A stretch of 64,000 nt of DNA from Peristeroidobacter soli (GTDB taxonomy: Bacteria > Pseudomonadota > Gammaproteobacteria > Steroidobacterales > Steroidobacteraceae), in contig NZ_RYEV01000006.1 of assembly GCF_004138485.1 (NCBI RefSeq), positions 248,001-312,000 of the forward strand. The letters are read 5' to 3'. Below the pieces are notes generated by a model. It made no database searches. It was not told the DNA's origin and was given only the letters and a program-made list of their open reading frames with translations. Positions within the stretch are counted from its first letter, which is position 1; the number at the start of each line of letters is the position of its first letter. Both the position numbers and the translations under genes were made by a program. Positions 17,131 through 26,002 of the stretch are shown here, one piece after another.

Positions 17131-19869
17131 ATGAGGAATGTCGTGATCGCCGTGCTGCGCGTCGGCGCGGTGCTGTTGTTCGTTCAGCCCTTGGCGATGG
17201 CGAGCACGGTGCTCAACGTGCAGAGTCGCGATTTCGACATCGTGCTCGACGGGCCGTCGCAAACGCTGGTGTCGCTGAAGCCGAAGCAGGGCGGCCGTGC
17301 GGCGGATGAAGGCGCCGGTGCGCGCGTCCCTGGATTCGATTTTGCGCCGTCGAAGTTGAGCAAAGCTCGCAGCGGCGATGGTTACTACCAATTGGGCGAT
17401 CTCGACCTGCGACTGCGCGTGGCGGGAGAAACTCAATGGCAGGACTACTCCACGGCCTATCGACGAGCGCCGGCTCGTGAGCTGCCGCGCGATGCGGCGA
17501 CGCTGGCTGCTGCTGAGCTTTCTTTGGGATTGCCAAGTAATCTGGGTCTGCGCGTCGTGCGGCGCTGGCAAGTCGGCGAGGGTGGTCATCTCTCGCTGCG
17601 GTTCGAGCTGACCAATGCGGGCAAGCGCGACGTTGAGCTCGGCGGCGTCGGGCTCGCGATGGTGTTCGACAATGTGTTGTCGGATCGTTCACTCGCGCAG
17701 GCCCACACCGAAGCGAGCTTCGCCGATCCCTACATCGGGCTCGATGCCGGCTATCTGCAAGTCACGCGACTCAACGGCCAAGGTCCGGCGCTGATCGTCA
17801 CAGGCGAAAGCGGCACGCCGTTCGAGGCGTACCGGCCCATCGCCGATAAGAAAGATGACAGCGGCAAGGCGCTGCTGCTCAACGACGCCACCAAGCGCGG
17901 TCAGACGTTCGAAGGCTTCTACAGCTGGATGGCTGTGAGCCAAGGCTTCGTGGAGCGTGAATGGAAGAACGCTCAGCAATGGAATGAGCCGACGGTCGTG
18001 ACGCTTCGACGTGGCGAGACGCGTCGGTTCGGCGTCCAGTTCCTGCTCTCCAAATCGATCCGGGAGATCGAGAGCACGCTGGCAGCGAATGCTCGGCCGG
18101 TGGCCGTGGGCATTCCGGGCTATGTGCTGCCGACGGATCTCGCCGGCGATCTTTGGGTGTCATCGCGTCAGGCTATTCGTTCGATTGCTGCTGCTCCCGT
18201 CGGCGCACTGGAAGCCGTGGCAGCTGGAGGCGTGCAGGGCTGGTCGAGATACAAAGTGACCGGCCGGCAATGGGGACGGTCACGGCTCACCATTACCTAT
18301 GCGGACGGCACGCGCCAGGCGATTCATTACTTCGTCACCAAGCCGAGCGCCACCGTGCTCGCGGACCTGGGACGATTCATTGCCACCAGACATTGGTTCG
18401 ACGATCCCTCCGATCCCTTCAAGCGCGGCCCGTCGTTCATGACGTTCGATCGCGAGAGAAATGCGTTGGTATTGCAGGACCCGCGAGTGTGGATGGCGGG
18501 GCTGAGCGATGAGGGTGGCGCCGGCGCGTGGCTCGCGCTCGTGATGAAACAACTCGGCGCGCCGGACGCCTCCGAGATCGAGAAGTTCGAGCGCTTCGTC
18601 ACGCAGACGCTGGATGGTCGCCTGCAGGTCAATCAAGGGCCGGACAAGTTCGGCGTCCGCAAGAGCCTGTTCTATTACGAGCCACAGGCGCCACGAGGCG
18701 TGCGCTATGACCCGAAGCTCGATTGGAGCACCTGGTCGGCATGGCGGAAGTCGCAAGCAGACTCGGTGGTGCGGTCGTTCAACTATGTGCACGTCGCCGC
18801 CGCGCATTGGGTTTTGTATCGGCTGGCCCGCTACCACGAGGGGTTGGTGAAGGCGCACGACTGGCGGTGGTATCTGGATCGCGCGTATCAAACAGCGTTG
18901 GCGATGCCTCGGCTCGCACCGGAGTATGCGAAGTTCGGCCAGATGGAGGGCGAGGTCTTCGTTGAAATCCTGCGCGATTTGCAGGACGAGGGCATGAAGG
19001 CAGAGGCGTCGCAGCTCGAGCAGGCCATGCGCCAGCGCGCGGATCATTGGGCTGCCGAGGAGTATCCATTCGGCAGCGAAATGCCGTGGGACTCGACCGG
19101 GCAGCCCGAGGTGTATGCGTGGATGCGGTACTTCGGAAACGCGCCGAAGGCAGATCTGACGCGTGAAGTCATCCTCGGCTACGATCCCACGATTCCGAGC
19201 TGGGGCTACAACGGCAACGCGCGGCGTTACTGGGACTTCATGTACGCCGGCAAAACTGCACAGCTCGAACGTCAGCTCCATCACTACGGGTCGGCGAACA
19301 ATGCGTTGCCTCTGCTCGATTCATTCCGCCGCGACCCTCGGGACATTCACTTGCTACGAGTGGCGTATGGCGGCCTGATGGGCACGCTCACCAACATCGA
19401 TCAGGAGGGCTTCGGTGCGGCGGCGTTTCATTCCAATCCGGACCTGATGAGATTCGATGCCTACAACGGTGACTATGGCTCGGCGTTCTACGGTTACGCG
19501 TACGGCATCGGCAGTTATCTGGCGCGGCATCCGGTGTTCGGCAATGTCGGCTTCGGCGGCTCGACGCAAGAGCGAGGCTCTATCGTCAGCTTCGCGCCGC
19601 GCGATGGTTTCAGGACGCGTGTGTTTCTCGCCGAGCCGGGGTTGTGGCTGACCTTGGATGGTGGAAAGTTCGCGCGCGTGGAATATGACAGGGGCAGCGG
19701 AAATGTCAGCGTGGTACTGGATGCCGCCGATTCGTTCACCTCGAAGGCGCATCTTCGAGTCGAGGGCTCTCGCTATGAGCCGAACGCCACGCTGAGTCAG
19801 GAGCGCGGCCGTTACGTGATTCCGCTCGGCAAGAACGAAATGTCGGTGCAGTTGAGGCCGGCGCGCTGA
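17131..19869 (+). CDS. Exported DUF5695-like protein, candidate glycoside hydrolase
   Basis: 912 aa. The signal peptide (VAVLLFVQPLAMA-like core) ends near residue 24. The first 320 residues look beta-sandwich-like (galactose-mutarotase-type strands). Residues about 400-800 are helical and rich in Trp/Tyr/Asp pairs (DWSTWSAWRK, WRWYLDRAYQ, GYDPTIPSWGYNGNARRYWDF), as in alpha/alpha-barrel glycosidases. I assign DUF5695 from general resemblance only, with moderate certainty. It is fused into the hydroxyproline epimerase operon by a 3-bp gap, which suggests an extracytoplasmic substrate bearing hydroxyproline sugars. No catalytic residues can be named with confidence. Confidence 0.72.
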   Translation: MRNVVIAVLRVGAVLLFVQPLAMASTVLNVQSRDFDIVLDGPSQTLVSLKPKQGGRAADEGAGARVPGFDFAPSKLSKARSGDGYYQLGDLDLRLRVAGETQWQDYSTAYRRAPARELPRDAATLAAAELSLGLPSNLGLRVVRRWQVGEGGHLSLRFELTNAGKRDVELGGVGLAMVFDNVLSDRSLAQAHTEASFADPYIGLDAGYLQVTRLNGQGPALIVTGESGTPFEAYRPIADKKDDSGKALLLNDATKRGQTFEGFYSWMAVSQGFVEREWKNAQQWNEPTVVTLRRGETRRFGVQFLLSKSIREIESTLAANARPVAVGIPGYVLPTDLAGDLWVSSRQAIRSIAAAPVGALEAVAAGGVQGWSRYKVTGRQWGRSRLTITYADGTRQAIHYFVTKPSATVLADLGRFIATRHWFDDPSDPFKRGPSFMTFDRERNALVLQDPRVWMAGLSDEGGAGAWLALVMKQLGAPDASEIEKFERFVTQTLDGRLQVNQGPDKFGVRKSLFYYEPQAPRGVRYDPKLDWSTWSAWRKSQADSVVRSFNYVHVAAAHWVLYRLARYHEGLVKAHDWRWYLDRAYQTALAMPRLAPEYAKFGQMEGEVFVEILRDLQDEGMKAEASQLEQAMRQRADHWAAEEYPFGSEMPWDSTGQPEVYAWMRYFGNAPKADLTREVILGYDPTIPSWGYNGNARRYWDFMYAGKTAQLERQLHHYGSANNALPLLDSFRRDPRDIHLLRVAYGGLMGTLTNIDQEGFGAAAFHSNPDLMRFDAYNGDYGSAFYGYAYGIGSYLARHPVFGNVGFGGSTQERGSIVSFAPRDGFRTRVFLAEPGLWLTLDGGKFARVEYDRGSGNVSVVLDAADSFTSKAHLRVEGSRYEPNATLSQERGRYVIPLGKNEMSVQLRPAR

Positions 19870-19884
19870 GGTCATCAGCGCGCC
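19860..19884. terminator. Perfect stem-loop at convergent junction
   Basis: GGCGCGCTGA (19860-19869) pairs with TCAGCGCGCC (19875-19884), a 10-bp perfect GC-rich stem with a 5-nt loop. It includes the stop codon of the DUF5695-like gene and lies 10 bp from the stop of the GH127 gene on the other strand. It is probably a shared terminator, although no U-run follows. Confidence 0.62.
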
Positions 19885-19894
19885 GTTCGATCTC

Positions 19895-22279
19895 TCAAGC
19901 CGAGACGGTGGCGTTCTTCGTGTAGATGCGACAGCCGAACACCGGGCCCGCCGTGTTGCCCGGTTCGGGTTCGAAGCGCACCAGTACGCTTTGCTTGCCT
20001 CGCGTGAGCGCTTCTGGAATCTCATAGTCCACGTCGAAAAACACCGGCTTGTCCGGACGCAGCGCTTGCGTCGCGATCCGCTGGCCTTCGACCAGCACGT
20101 GGAATTTCCGCGCGCGCTCGTCCGCCCAATAGGTCGCCTGCAGAATCAACGGACCTGGCTTGACCTTCATGCGGAACGCAAAGAAGCCGCCCGTGCGAGC
20201 ATCTCGACCCTGGCGGCCGCGATAGACGACTGGATAGGAAATATCCGAGGTCAGCTCGTGATCGCGCTCCGGCTGCATCTCGCCCAGATGCATCACGTCG
20301 ACCGAGCGGGCGGCGAGTTCCTTCTGTCGCGCCTGCTCGGCATTGAACGAACGTTCCTCGTTGACCCACTCGGCGTCGGTGAAGCGGCGGAAGTAAACAG
20401 CGCTGCGACGATGATAGTTCTTATAGAACGGGGAGAACGTGAGCGCCGCGGGCCTGACGATGCTGTCCGCTCGATACACCGCCTGCTGAGCATCAACCGG
20501 CTTGAAGTCGGCGAGCAGGTCGGCGCCCACGAGTGCCGGTGCCGCGGCTTCGAATGGCTGATCGGCGGAGCCGAGATCGCCTGCAAGCACCATCGGGCCG
20601 CGCAAGATCGCGATCGTGCTGTCATCGCCCGGCGTCGCTTCGATTCGAAGTTCCAGCGGCAATGTGAATGCCAGCGCATCGCCTTCCCGCCAACGACGGC
20701 GGACGATCAGGTAGCCGGCGTCCTTCGTCGTTTCGGCAGGTTTGCCATTGACGGTCAGCTGAGCGTCCCTGGCCCAGCCCGGAACGCGCAGGGCGACGGC
20801 GAACTCCTGCGGCTTCTGCAACGACGCAACCTTGACGTTCACTCCGCCTTCGTACGGATACCGCGTCGTCATTTCCAGCTGCGCGCCACGCGCTTTCCAG
20901 GTCGCGCGCGAAGGGATGAACAGGTTGACCAGCAACGTGTCACCGTTCTCCCACCAGATCGATTCGCCATGCTTGGAGTGGCTTTCCATACCCGAGCCGA
21001 CGCAACACCAGAAGCTGTCGGTGGGTGAGGAGAACTCGCGATTGATGCCGGACATCAGCGGCGTCATGTACGTGAACATGCCGGTCGCCGGATCCTGATG
21101 CGCCAGGATGTGATTGAGATGCGCGCGCTCGTAGTAGTCGAACAGCGCGCCCGAGGGTTGCCACGCGAACAGATGACGCGTCAGCTTGAGCATGTTGTAC
21201 GTGTTGCAGGCTTCGCAGGTCTGTTCGGTGATATGTCTCGAGACCGTGCGCGGTTCGGAGAAGTATTCGCGATCCGAGTTGCCGCCGATGACGTAGCTGT
21301 GCTCGGTCGTGACCGTCTTCCAGAAGAAGCGGGGCGCGGTGGCCTGATCGCTCTTGCCTGTGATCTCGTGCAGGCGGGCGAGGCCGATGAGTTTAGGAAT
21401 CTGGGTGTTCGCGTGACGTTGGGCCAGCTCATCGCGCTGAGCGGTCAGCGGATCGAGCACGCGCTTGTGATAGAGACGCTCGGCAAGTTGCAGCCAGCGG
21501 CGATCGTTCGTGCGGGTGTAGAGCTCCGCGAAGCTTTCGTTGATGCCGCCGTGCTCGCAATCCAGGACCGTCTGGACTTGCTCGTCATTCAGCGCGCTGA
21601 AGACTTTCTCGATGTAGCCGCCGAGGCCGACGGAGACTGCGATGGCGCGCTTGTTGCCGCCGCAGTACGTGTCGACGTCCATCAGGCCGGCAAACAGCTT
21701 GTGCCAGTTGTAGAGCGGCACCCAGCAGCCGTTGAGGTCGAAGCCTGCCGAGCGGATCTCGCCACGCATGATCTCGGGAAAGATCTCTTTGCCGTCGACG
21801 ATCGTGCCGTCCTTGCGCTTGCGCGTGAAGCCCGCGACGTAGCCATCGCCTTGCTTGGCTTGAACCTCGGCCAGTTCCGCGACGATATATTCGGCACGGC
21901 GCTTTGCCTCGGGCTCGCCGGTTTGCGCATGGATCAACGCCAGCGCGGAGAGATAGTGACCGAGGCTGTGGCCGGCAATCGTGTCCGCTTCCCAGCCGCC
22001 ATACACCTCACCTTTTGGCGTGAGCCCGGCGAACTTGCGGAAGTTGTGGAGCAGGCGGTCCGGCTCCAGCGCCAGCAGATATTTGCGATTCGCTGCCACT
22101 GCATCGGCGAACGGCGACGGCAATAACCGCACGTCGCCGAGCGGCAATGACTTCGCGGTTCCAGGCAGCACACCCGTGTTCGCCCAGGCGCCCGCCCAAG
22201 GCAGTCCGGCGCAGAGCGCACCGGCCGCTGCACCTTTCAGCAGTGCGCGACGATCGGTGATCAGCGTAGATCGAGTCAT
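19895..22279 (-). CDS. GH127-type beta-L-arabinofuranosidase (DUF1680 family), exported
   Basis: 794 aa with a twin-arginine-like signal (DRRALLKGAAAGALCAGLPWAGAWA). The alpha/alpha barrel family is recognised by EHGGINESFAELY, YVIGGNSDREYF and the zinc-thiolate site: E-A-C in EQTCEACNTYNML and the Cys pair in WCCVGSGMESHSKHGE, 67-68 residues apart, matching the Glu/Cys and Cys/Cys set of HypBA1. Known members (GH127, related GH146) release beta-linked L-arabinofuranose from hydroxyproline-bound arabinosides. Its start is 9 bp from the end of the D-hydroxyproline dehydrogenase gene, so the two share one transcript. Confidence 0.9.
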   Translation of the reverse strand: MTRSTLITDRRALLKGAAAGALCAGLPWAGAWANTGVLPGTAKSLPLGDVRLLPSPFADAVAANRKYLLALEPDRLLHNFRKFAGLTPKGEVYGGWEADTIAGHSLGHYLSALALIHAQTGEPEAKRRAEYIVAELAEVQAKQGDGYVAGFTRKRKDGTIVDGKEIFPEIMRGEIRSAGFDLNGCWVPLYNWHKLFAGLMDVDTYCGGNKRAIAVSVGLGGYIEKVFSALNDEQVQTVLDCEHGGINESFAELYTRTNDRRWLQLAERLYHKRVLDPLTAQRDELAQRHANTQIPKLIGLARLHEITGKSDQATAPRFFWKTVTTEHSYVIGGNSDREYFSEPRTVSRHITEQTCEACNTYNMLKLTRHLFAWQPSGALFDYYERAHLNHILAHQDPATGMFTYMTPLMSGINREFSSPTDSFWCCVGSGMESHSKHGESIWWENGDTLLVNLFIPSRATWKARGAQLEMTTRYPYEGGVNVKVASLQKPQEFAVALRVPGWARDAQLTVNGKPAETTKDAGYLIVRRRWREGDALAFTLPLELRIEATPGDDSTIAILRGPMVLAGDLGSADQPFEAAAPALVGADLLADFKPVDAQQAVYRADSIVRPAALTFSPFYKNYHRRSAVYFRRFTDAEWVNEERSFNAEQARQKELAARSVDVMHLGEMQPERDHELTSDISYPVVYRGRQGRDARTGGFFAFRMKVKPGPLILQATYWADERARKFHVLVEGQRIATQALRPDKPVFFDVDYEIPEALTRGKQSVLVRFEPEPGNTAGPVFGCRIYTKNATVSA

Positions 22280-22288
22280 CGTGGCTCC

Positions 22289-23518
22289 TCAAGAGAAACG
22301 TTGCAGATCGAAGGGCGCCAGGCTCACAGTCGTGGGCGACTGTGTCGCGAGCTGCGCGATCAAATCGCCGGTGATGGCTGCAAGCGTGAGCCCGAGATGT
22401 TGGTGACCGAATGCGTAAAGAATGTTGGGTGCGTGCGGCAGACGACCGATCGCGGGCAAATAGTCCGGCAAGGTCGGACGCGCGCCCATCCACTGCCGCG
22501 CTGGCTCGTTGCAGGGCAGGCCCAGCGCAGCGACGTGACTCCGCAAGCGCTGCCACTTGCGCTCGTCGGGTGGCGCATCGAGGTGGCTGAATTCCACGAA
22601 GCTTGCAGCGCGCAGGCCTGATTCGAAGCGAGTGACGATCATCGAGCGGTCTTCAAACACGACGGGCGGCAGGTCGGGCCAGCGATGGTCCGTCATCTGC
22701 AGGTGATAGCCGCGCTCGGCGATGATCGGCACCGATTCACAGTAAGGCTCCATCAATTCACGGGAACGAACGCCGGCGGCGACAACAGTGAAATCCGCTT
22801 CGGTGGTGCTGCCGTCATCCAGCGTCACACTGACCGATCGCTCGCGATGGGTGATCGCGCGGGCTTTGGCATTCACGATGCGGCCACTCCGCGCCGTGAT
22901 CGAAGTGCGCAGCGAGTCCGCGAGCTTGGGCAGATCGGCGATTTGCGCCGTGTTCTCGAATCGAATGGCGCCGCCCGGCGCTCGTTTCATGAGACCGGCG
23001 AGCTGTCGCATCTCATCGGCATCGCATTCGTGAAATCGAGCGGTGCCGATGTCGGTGGATCGCCACGCCGCGAGCCCCGCGGCAGCGCTGACGGCGGACT
23101 CCCATACGACGAAATGTCCGGTCTCGCGCACCAGGCCTGGCATGCCGAGCTGTTCGCTCAGAGATTTCCATGCGGGCAGCGCATTTGTGAGTAACGAGCG
23201 AAGCGCCGCGCGCCCGTGCTCGACTCGGTTGGCCGCACTCGCCATTCGAAGGGCGAACGGTAGCCAACGTTTGATTTGCGAGGGCGGCAGACCCAGCGCG
23301 CCGCCTCTACTAAAGAGTCGGCGCGGCGCGGCGCGGATCACCGGCCACGAGGCCAGCGGCTCCACTTGCTCGATCGCGATGTGCCCGGCATTTCCCCACG
23401 ACGCCGCGCCGAGCGCAGGGGCTGTGTCGATCACAGTCACCTCGACGCCCACGCGTTGCAGGCCCGTCGCGATACTGAGTCCCACGACGCCGCCGCCTAG
23501 AATCAATGCCCGTTGCAT
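22289..23518 (-). CDS. FAD-dependent D-amino acid dehydrogenase, probable cis-4-hydroxy-D-proline dehydrogenase (DadA-like)
   Basis: 409 aa. The N-terminal Rossmann FAD motif is ILGGGVVGLSIATGLQRVG with a following acidic residue (VTVID). GAASWGNAGHI is the DadA-family segment, and the C-terminal FAD contact is GHQHLGLTLAAITG. The DAO/DadA family oxidises D-amino acids at the membrane face with quinones as acceptors. Context (epimerase and Pyr4H2C deaminase nearby) assigns cis-4-hydroxy-D-proline as substrate, giving delta1-pyrroline-4-hydroxy-2-carboxylate. It is divergent from the deaminase gene across a 73-bp region that holds operator site 2, and is followed by GH127 in the same operon. 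Confidence 0.88.
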   Translation of the reverse strand: MQRALILGGGVVGLSIATGLQRVGVEVTVIDTAPALGAASWGNAGHIAIEQVEPLASWPVIRAAPRRLFSRGGALGLPPSQIKRWLPFALRMASAANRVEHGRAALRSLLTNALPAWKSLSEQLGMPGLVRETGHFVVWESAVSAAAGLAAWRSTDIGTARFHECDADEMRQLAGLMKRAPGGAIRFENTAQIADLPKLADSLRTSITARSGRIVNAKARAITHRERSVSVTLDDGSTTEADFTVVAAGVRSRELMEPYCESVPIIAERGYHLQMTDHRWPDLPPVVFEDRSMIVTRFESGLRAASFVEFSHLDAPPDERKWQRLRSHVAALGLPCNEPARQWMGARPTLPDYLPAIGRLPHAPNILYAFGHQHLGLTLAAITGDLIAQLATQSPTTVSLAPFDLQRFS

Positions 23519-23551
23519 AGGACCCGCAGATTACACTGGCTAAGGCCGAAT

Positions 23552-23566
23552 AGTATACGATATACT
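23552..23566. promoter_or_regulatory. Operator site 2 in the divergent dehydrogenase/deaminase promoter region
   Basis: AGTATACGATATACT is a palindrome with perfect 6-bp arms (AGTATA/TATACT) around CGA. Each arm reads TATACT on one strand, so it could also serve as the -10 box of a promoter in each direction. It lies 25 bp from the deaminase start and 33 bp from the dehydrogenase start. It is the best-formed of three related sites in the island. Confidence 0.72.
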
Positions 23567-23591
23567 TAAAGCTCCAGTAGACGAGGCTATC

Positions 23592-24494
23592 ATGACACCG
23601 ACCTGGCAGGGCGTTTATCCGGCGGCGACCACTCAGTTCAAGGAGGATCTGTCCATCGATCTGCCAGCGAGTCAGCGGGTGATCGACAACCTGGTCAAGG
23701 ACGGCGTCCACGGCATCATTGCCATGGGCACGTGCGGTGAGAACAATTCGCTCGACCCCGGTGAGAAACAAACATTGCTGCGTGCGGTGACTGAAGTCGT
23801 CGCGGGCCGCGTGCCGGTCGTCACTGGCGTTTCCGAATTCGACACGCGCCGCGCGGTGGCTTTCGCCAAAGATGCGAAGAAGGCCGGCGCCGATGGTTTG
23901 ATGGTGTTGCCCGCGATGGTCTATGTGCCCACCGAGGAAGAGCTGATCATGCACTTCCGCGCCGTGGCCGAGGCGACCGATCTGCCGGTGATGTTGTACA
24001 ACAACCCGCCTGCGTACCGGGTCAACATTTCAGTAGCCGTGCTCGAAGCGCTGCGCGAGGTGAAGAACATCGTCGCAGTGAAGGAATCGGCGCCGGATCC
24101 ACGCCGCTTTACCGATCTCATCAATGCATTCGGCGACCGCTATGTGCTGATGGCCGGTCTCGATGACGTTGCGTTGGAAGGTTTGCTGCTCGGTGCGACG
24201 GGCTGGGTGTCCGGACTCACGAGCGCGTTCCCGCGCGAGTCGACTCAGCTGATCGAGGCGGTCAACGCCGGCGATCTGAATCGGGCCCGCGCGATCTATC
24301 GCTGGTTCATGCCGTTGTTACATCTGGACGCCGAGCACGATCTGGTTCAATCCATCAAGCTCGCCGAACAAATCATGGGACGCGGCTCGGAACGAGTGCG
24401 CCCGCCACGTTTGCCGTTGGCGGGGGCGCGCCGTCGCGAGGTGATCGCAATGGTCGAACGCGCGGCCGCTACCCGGCCGACGCTTCGCGCATAG
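23592..24494 (+). CDS. DHDPS-family lyase, probable delta1-pyrroline-4-hydroxy-2-carboxylate deaminase
   Basis: 300 aa (beta/alpha)8 barrel of the DapA/NAL superfamily. The Schiff-base Lys164 is in VAVKES, the Tyr136 of the proton relay is in MLYNNPPAY, and the phosphate/carboxylate loop is GTCGE (46-50). True DapA usually has GTTGE. In hydroxyproline catabolism this family member deaminates and dehydrates Pyr4H2C to 2,5-dioxopentanoate (alpha-ketoglutarate semialdehyde). The assignment over dapA rests on the neighbours: epimerase, D-hydroxyproline dehydrogenase and permease. Operator site 2 is upstream; the permease gene follows 45 bp downstream. Confidence 0.88.
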   Translation: MTPTWQGVYPAATTQFKEDLSIDLPASQRVIDNLVKDGVHGIIAMGTCGENNSLDPGEKQTLLRAVTEVVAGRVPVVTGVSEFDTRRAVAFAKDAKKAGADGLMVLPAMVYVPTEEELIMHFRAVAEATDLPVMLYNNPPAYRVNISVAVLEALREVKNIVAVKESAPDPRRFTDLINAFGDRYVLMAGLDDVALEGLLLGATGWVSGLTSAFPRESTQLIEAVNAGDLNRARAIYRWFMPLLHLDAEHDLVQSIKLAEQIMGRGSERVRPPRLPLAGARRREVIAMVERAAATRPTLRA

Positions 24495-24539
24495 GCCAAG
24501 ACACAAGTAACGCCGGCGGCGATTACAGGGGAGTCGAGC

Positions 24540-25952
24540 ATGGGAATATTCGGCCGGCGTAAGTCGCTGCACCACTCGGACGACCTGGACGAGGGCAAGC
24601 GACTCGCGAAGACTTTGAGCTGGCCGCATCTGATCGCGCTAGGTGTCGGTGCCATCGTCGGCACCGGCATCTACACACTGACCGGCGTCGGTGCCGATCG
24701 AGCCGGCCCGGCGGTGATCTTCGCGTTCGCCATTGCCGGCGCCGTGTGTGCCTGCGCCGCGCTTGCGTACGCCGAAGTGGCGACGCTGATGCCGGCTGCT
24801 GGCGGCGCGTACACGTACACCTATGTCGCTATCGGCGAGCGACTGGCCTGGGTGGTGGGCTGGAGCTTGATCCTGGAATATTCGCTCGCCTGCAGTACTG
24901 TCGCGGTTGGATGGTCTGCGTATCTGGTCGGATGGCTGCAAACCGCAGGCATCCATCTGCCTCCCGAATTACTCAGCGGTCCACACGGCGGAGGCATCAT
25001 CAACCTGCCGGCCGTGCTCGTCGCACTCATCATCACCGGCATGCTGGTCGCGGGCACGCGGGAGAGCGCGACGTTCAATATTTTTCTGGTGATCATCAAG
25101 CTGACGGCGCTGACTTGTTTCGTCGCCATCGCCCTGCCGGCGTTCAATGCGGGCAATCTCGAGCCGTTCATGCCTTATGGCTTTGCCAGTCACGAGGACG
25201 GTGGGGCGAAGCGGGGTGTGATGGCGGCGGCGGCCATCGTGTTCTTTGCGTTCTATGGCTTCGATGCCGTCGCCACGTCGGCGGAGGAGGCGAAGAATCC
25301 GGGGCGGGATTTGAAGATTGGCATCATTGGCTCGATGGCGGTTTGTACGCTGATCTACATGTTGGTGGCGGTGTCGGCGGTGGGCGCGGTGAAACATACC
25401 GAGCTGGCTGCGTCGGCTGAGCCGTTGGCGTATGTTTTGCGATCACTTCAGCATCCGGTCGCGGCGTGGGCGGTTGGGTTGGCGGCACTGATTGCTCTGC
25501 CCTCGGTGATTCTGGTGATGATGTACGGGCAGAGTCGCATTTTCTTCGTGATGGCCCGCGATGGGCTGCTGCCGAAGCGATTGAGTGCGGTGTCGGCGAA
25601 GACGGGGACGCCGGTGTTGATCACGGCGGTGACGGGGACCTTTGTGGCGTTCGCTGCGGGGTTGTTTCGTCTGGATGAGATTGCCGAGCTGGCCAATGCG
25701 GGGACGTTGCTGGCGTTTGTGACGACGGCGGCGTCGATGATGGTGCTGCGGCGGACTGCGCCCGATACGCCGCGCGTGTTTCGATGTCCTGCGCCGAATG
25801 TGGTGGGGATGTTGGCGATTCTTGGTTGTTTCTATCTGTTCCTCAGCCTGCCTGGGCTCACTATTCAGCGCTTCCTGCTGTGGAATGCGGTTGGCTTTGC
25901 GATTTATTTGCTGCTGCAGTGGTTGCGGGGGCGGGTTGTCGCTGTGGCCTGA
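24540..25952 (+). CDS. APC-superfamily amino acid permease
   Basis: 470 aa with about 12 predicted transmembrane helices. The first helix carries the unwound substrate-site motif GVGAIVGTGIYTLTG typical of YfnA/CAT-type transporters, preceded by an amphipathic N-terminus (KSLHHSDDLDEGKRLAKTL). GGAYTYTYVAIGE and FFAFYGFDAVATSAEEAKNPGRDLKIGI are further family signatures. GGGGAG precedes the ATG. As second gene after the Pyr4H2C deaminase it most likely imports hydroxyproline or proline-like amino acids; the substrate is inferred from context only. Confidence 0.9.
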   Translation: MGIFGRRKSLHHSDDLDEGKRLAKTLSWPHLIALGVGAIVGTGIYTLTGVGADRAGPAVIFAFAIAGAVCACAALAYAEVATLMPAAGGAYTYTYVAIGERLAWVVGWSLILEYSLACSTVAVGWSAYLVGWLQTAGIHLPPELLSGPHGGGIINLPAVLVALIITGMLVAGTRESATFNIFLVIIKLTALTCFVAIALPAFNAGNLEPFMPYGFASHEDGGAKRGVMAAAAIVFFAFYGFDAVATSAEEAKNPGRDLKIGIIGSMAVCTLIYMLVAVSAVGAVKHTELAASAEPLAYVLRSLQHPVAAWAVGLAALIALPSVILVMMYGQSRIFFVMARDGLLPKRLSAVSAKTGTPVLITAVTGTFVAFAAGLFRLDEIAELANAGTLLAFVTTAASMMVLRRTAPDTPRVFRCPAPNVVGMLAILGCFYLFLSLPGLTIQRFLLWNAVGFAIYLLLQWLRGRVVAVA

Positions 25953-25976
25953 TTCGGCTTCGGCTTCGGCTTCGGA
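25953..25976. repeat. Short tandem repeat TTCGGC
   Basis: Four near-perfect TTCGGC units follow the permease stop directly, and the run continues into a small hairpin CGGCTtcggAGCCG. It may act as a 3'-end structure for the deaminase-permease transcript. Confidence 0.5.
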
Positions 25977-26002
25977 GCCGGAGTCGGAGGCGTGGGTGGT
26001 CC

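Noticed and set aside
23592-24494. Assignment of the DHDPS-family gene as dapA (lysine biosynthesis)
   Set aside because: The neighbours are hydroxyproline catabolic genes and the loop reads GTCGE; the deaminase role fits better.
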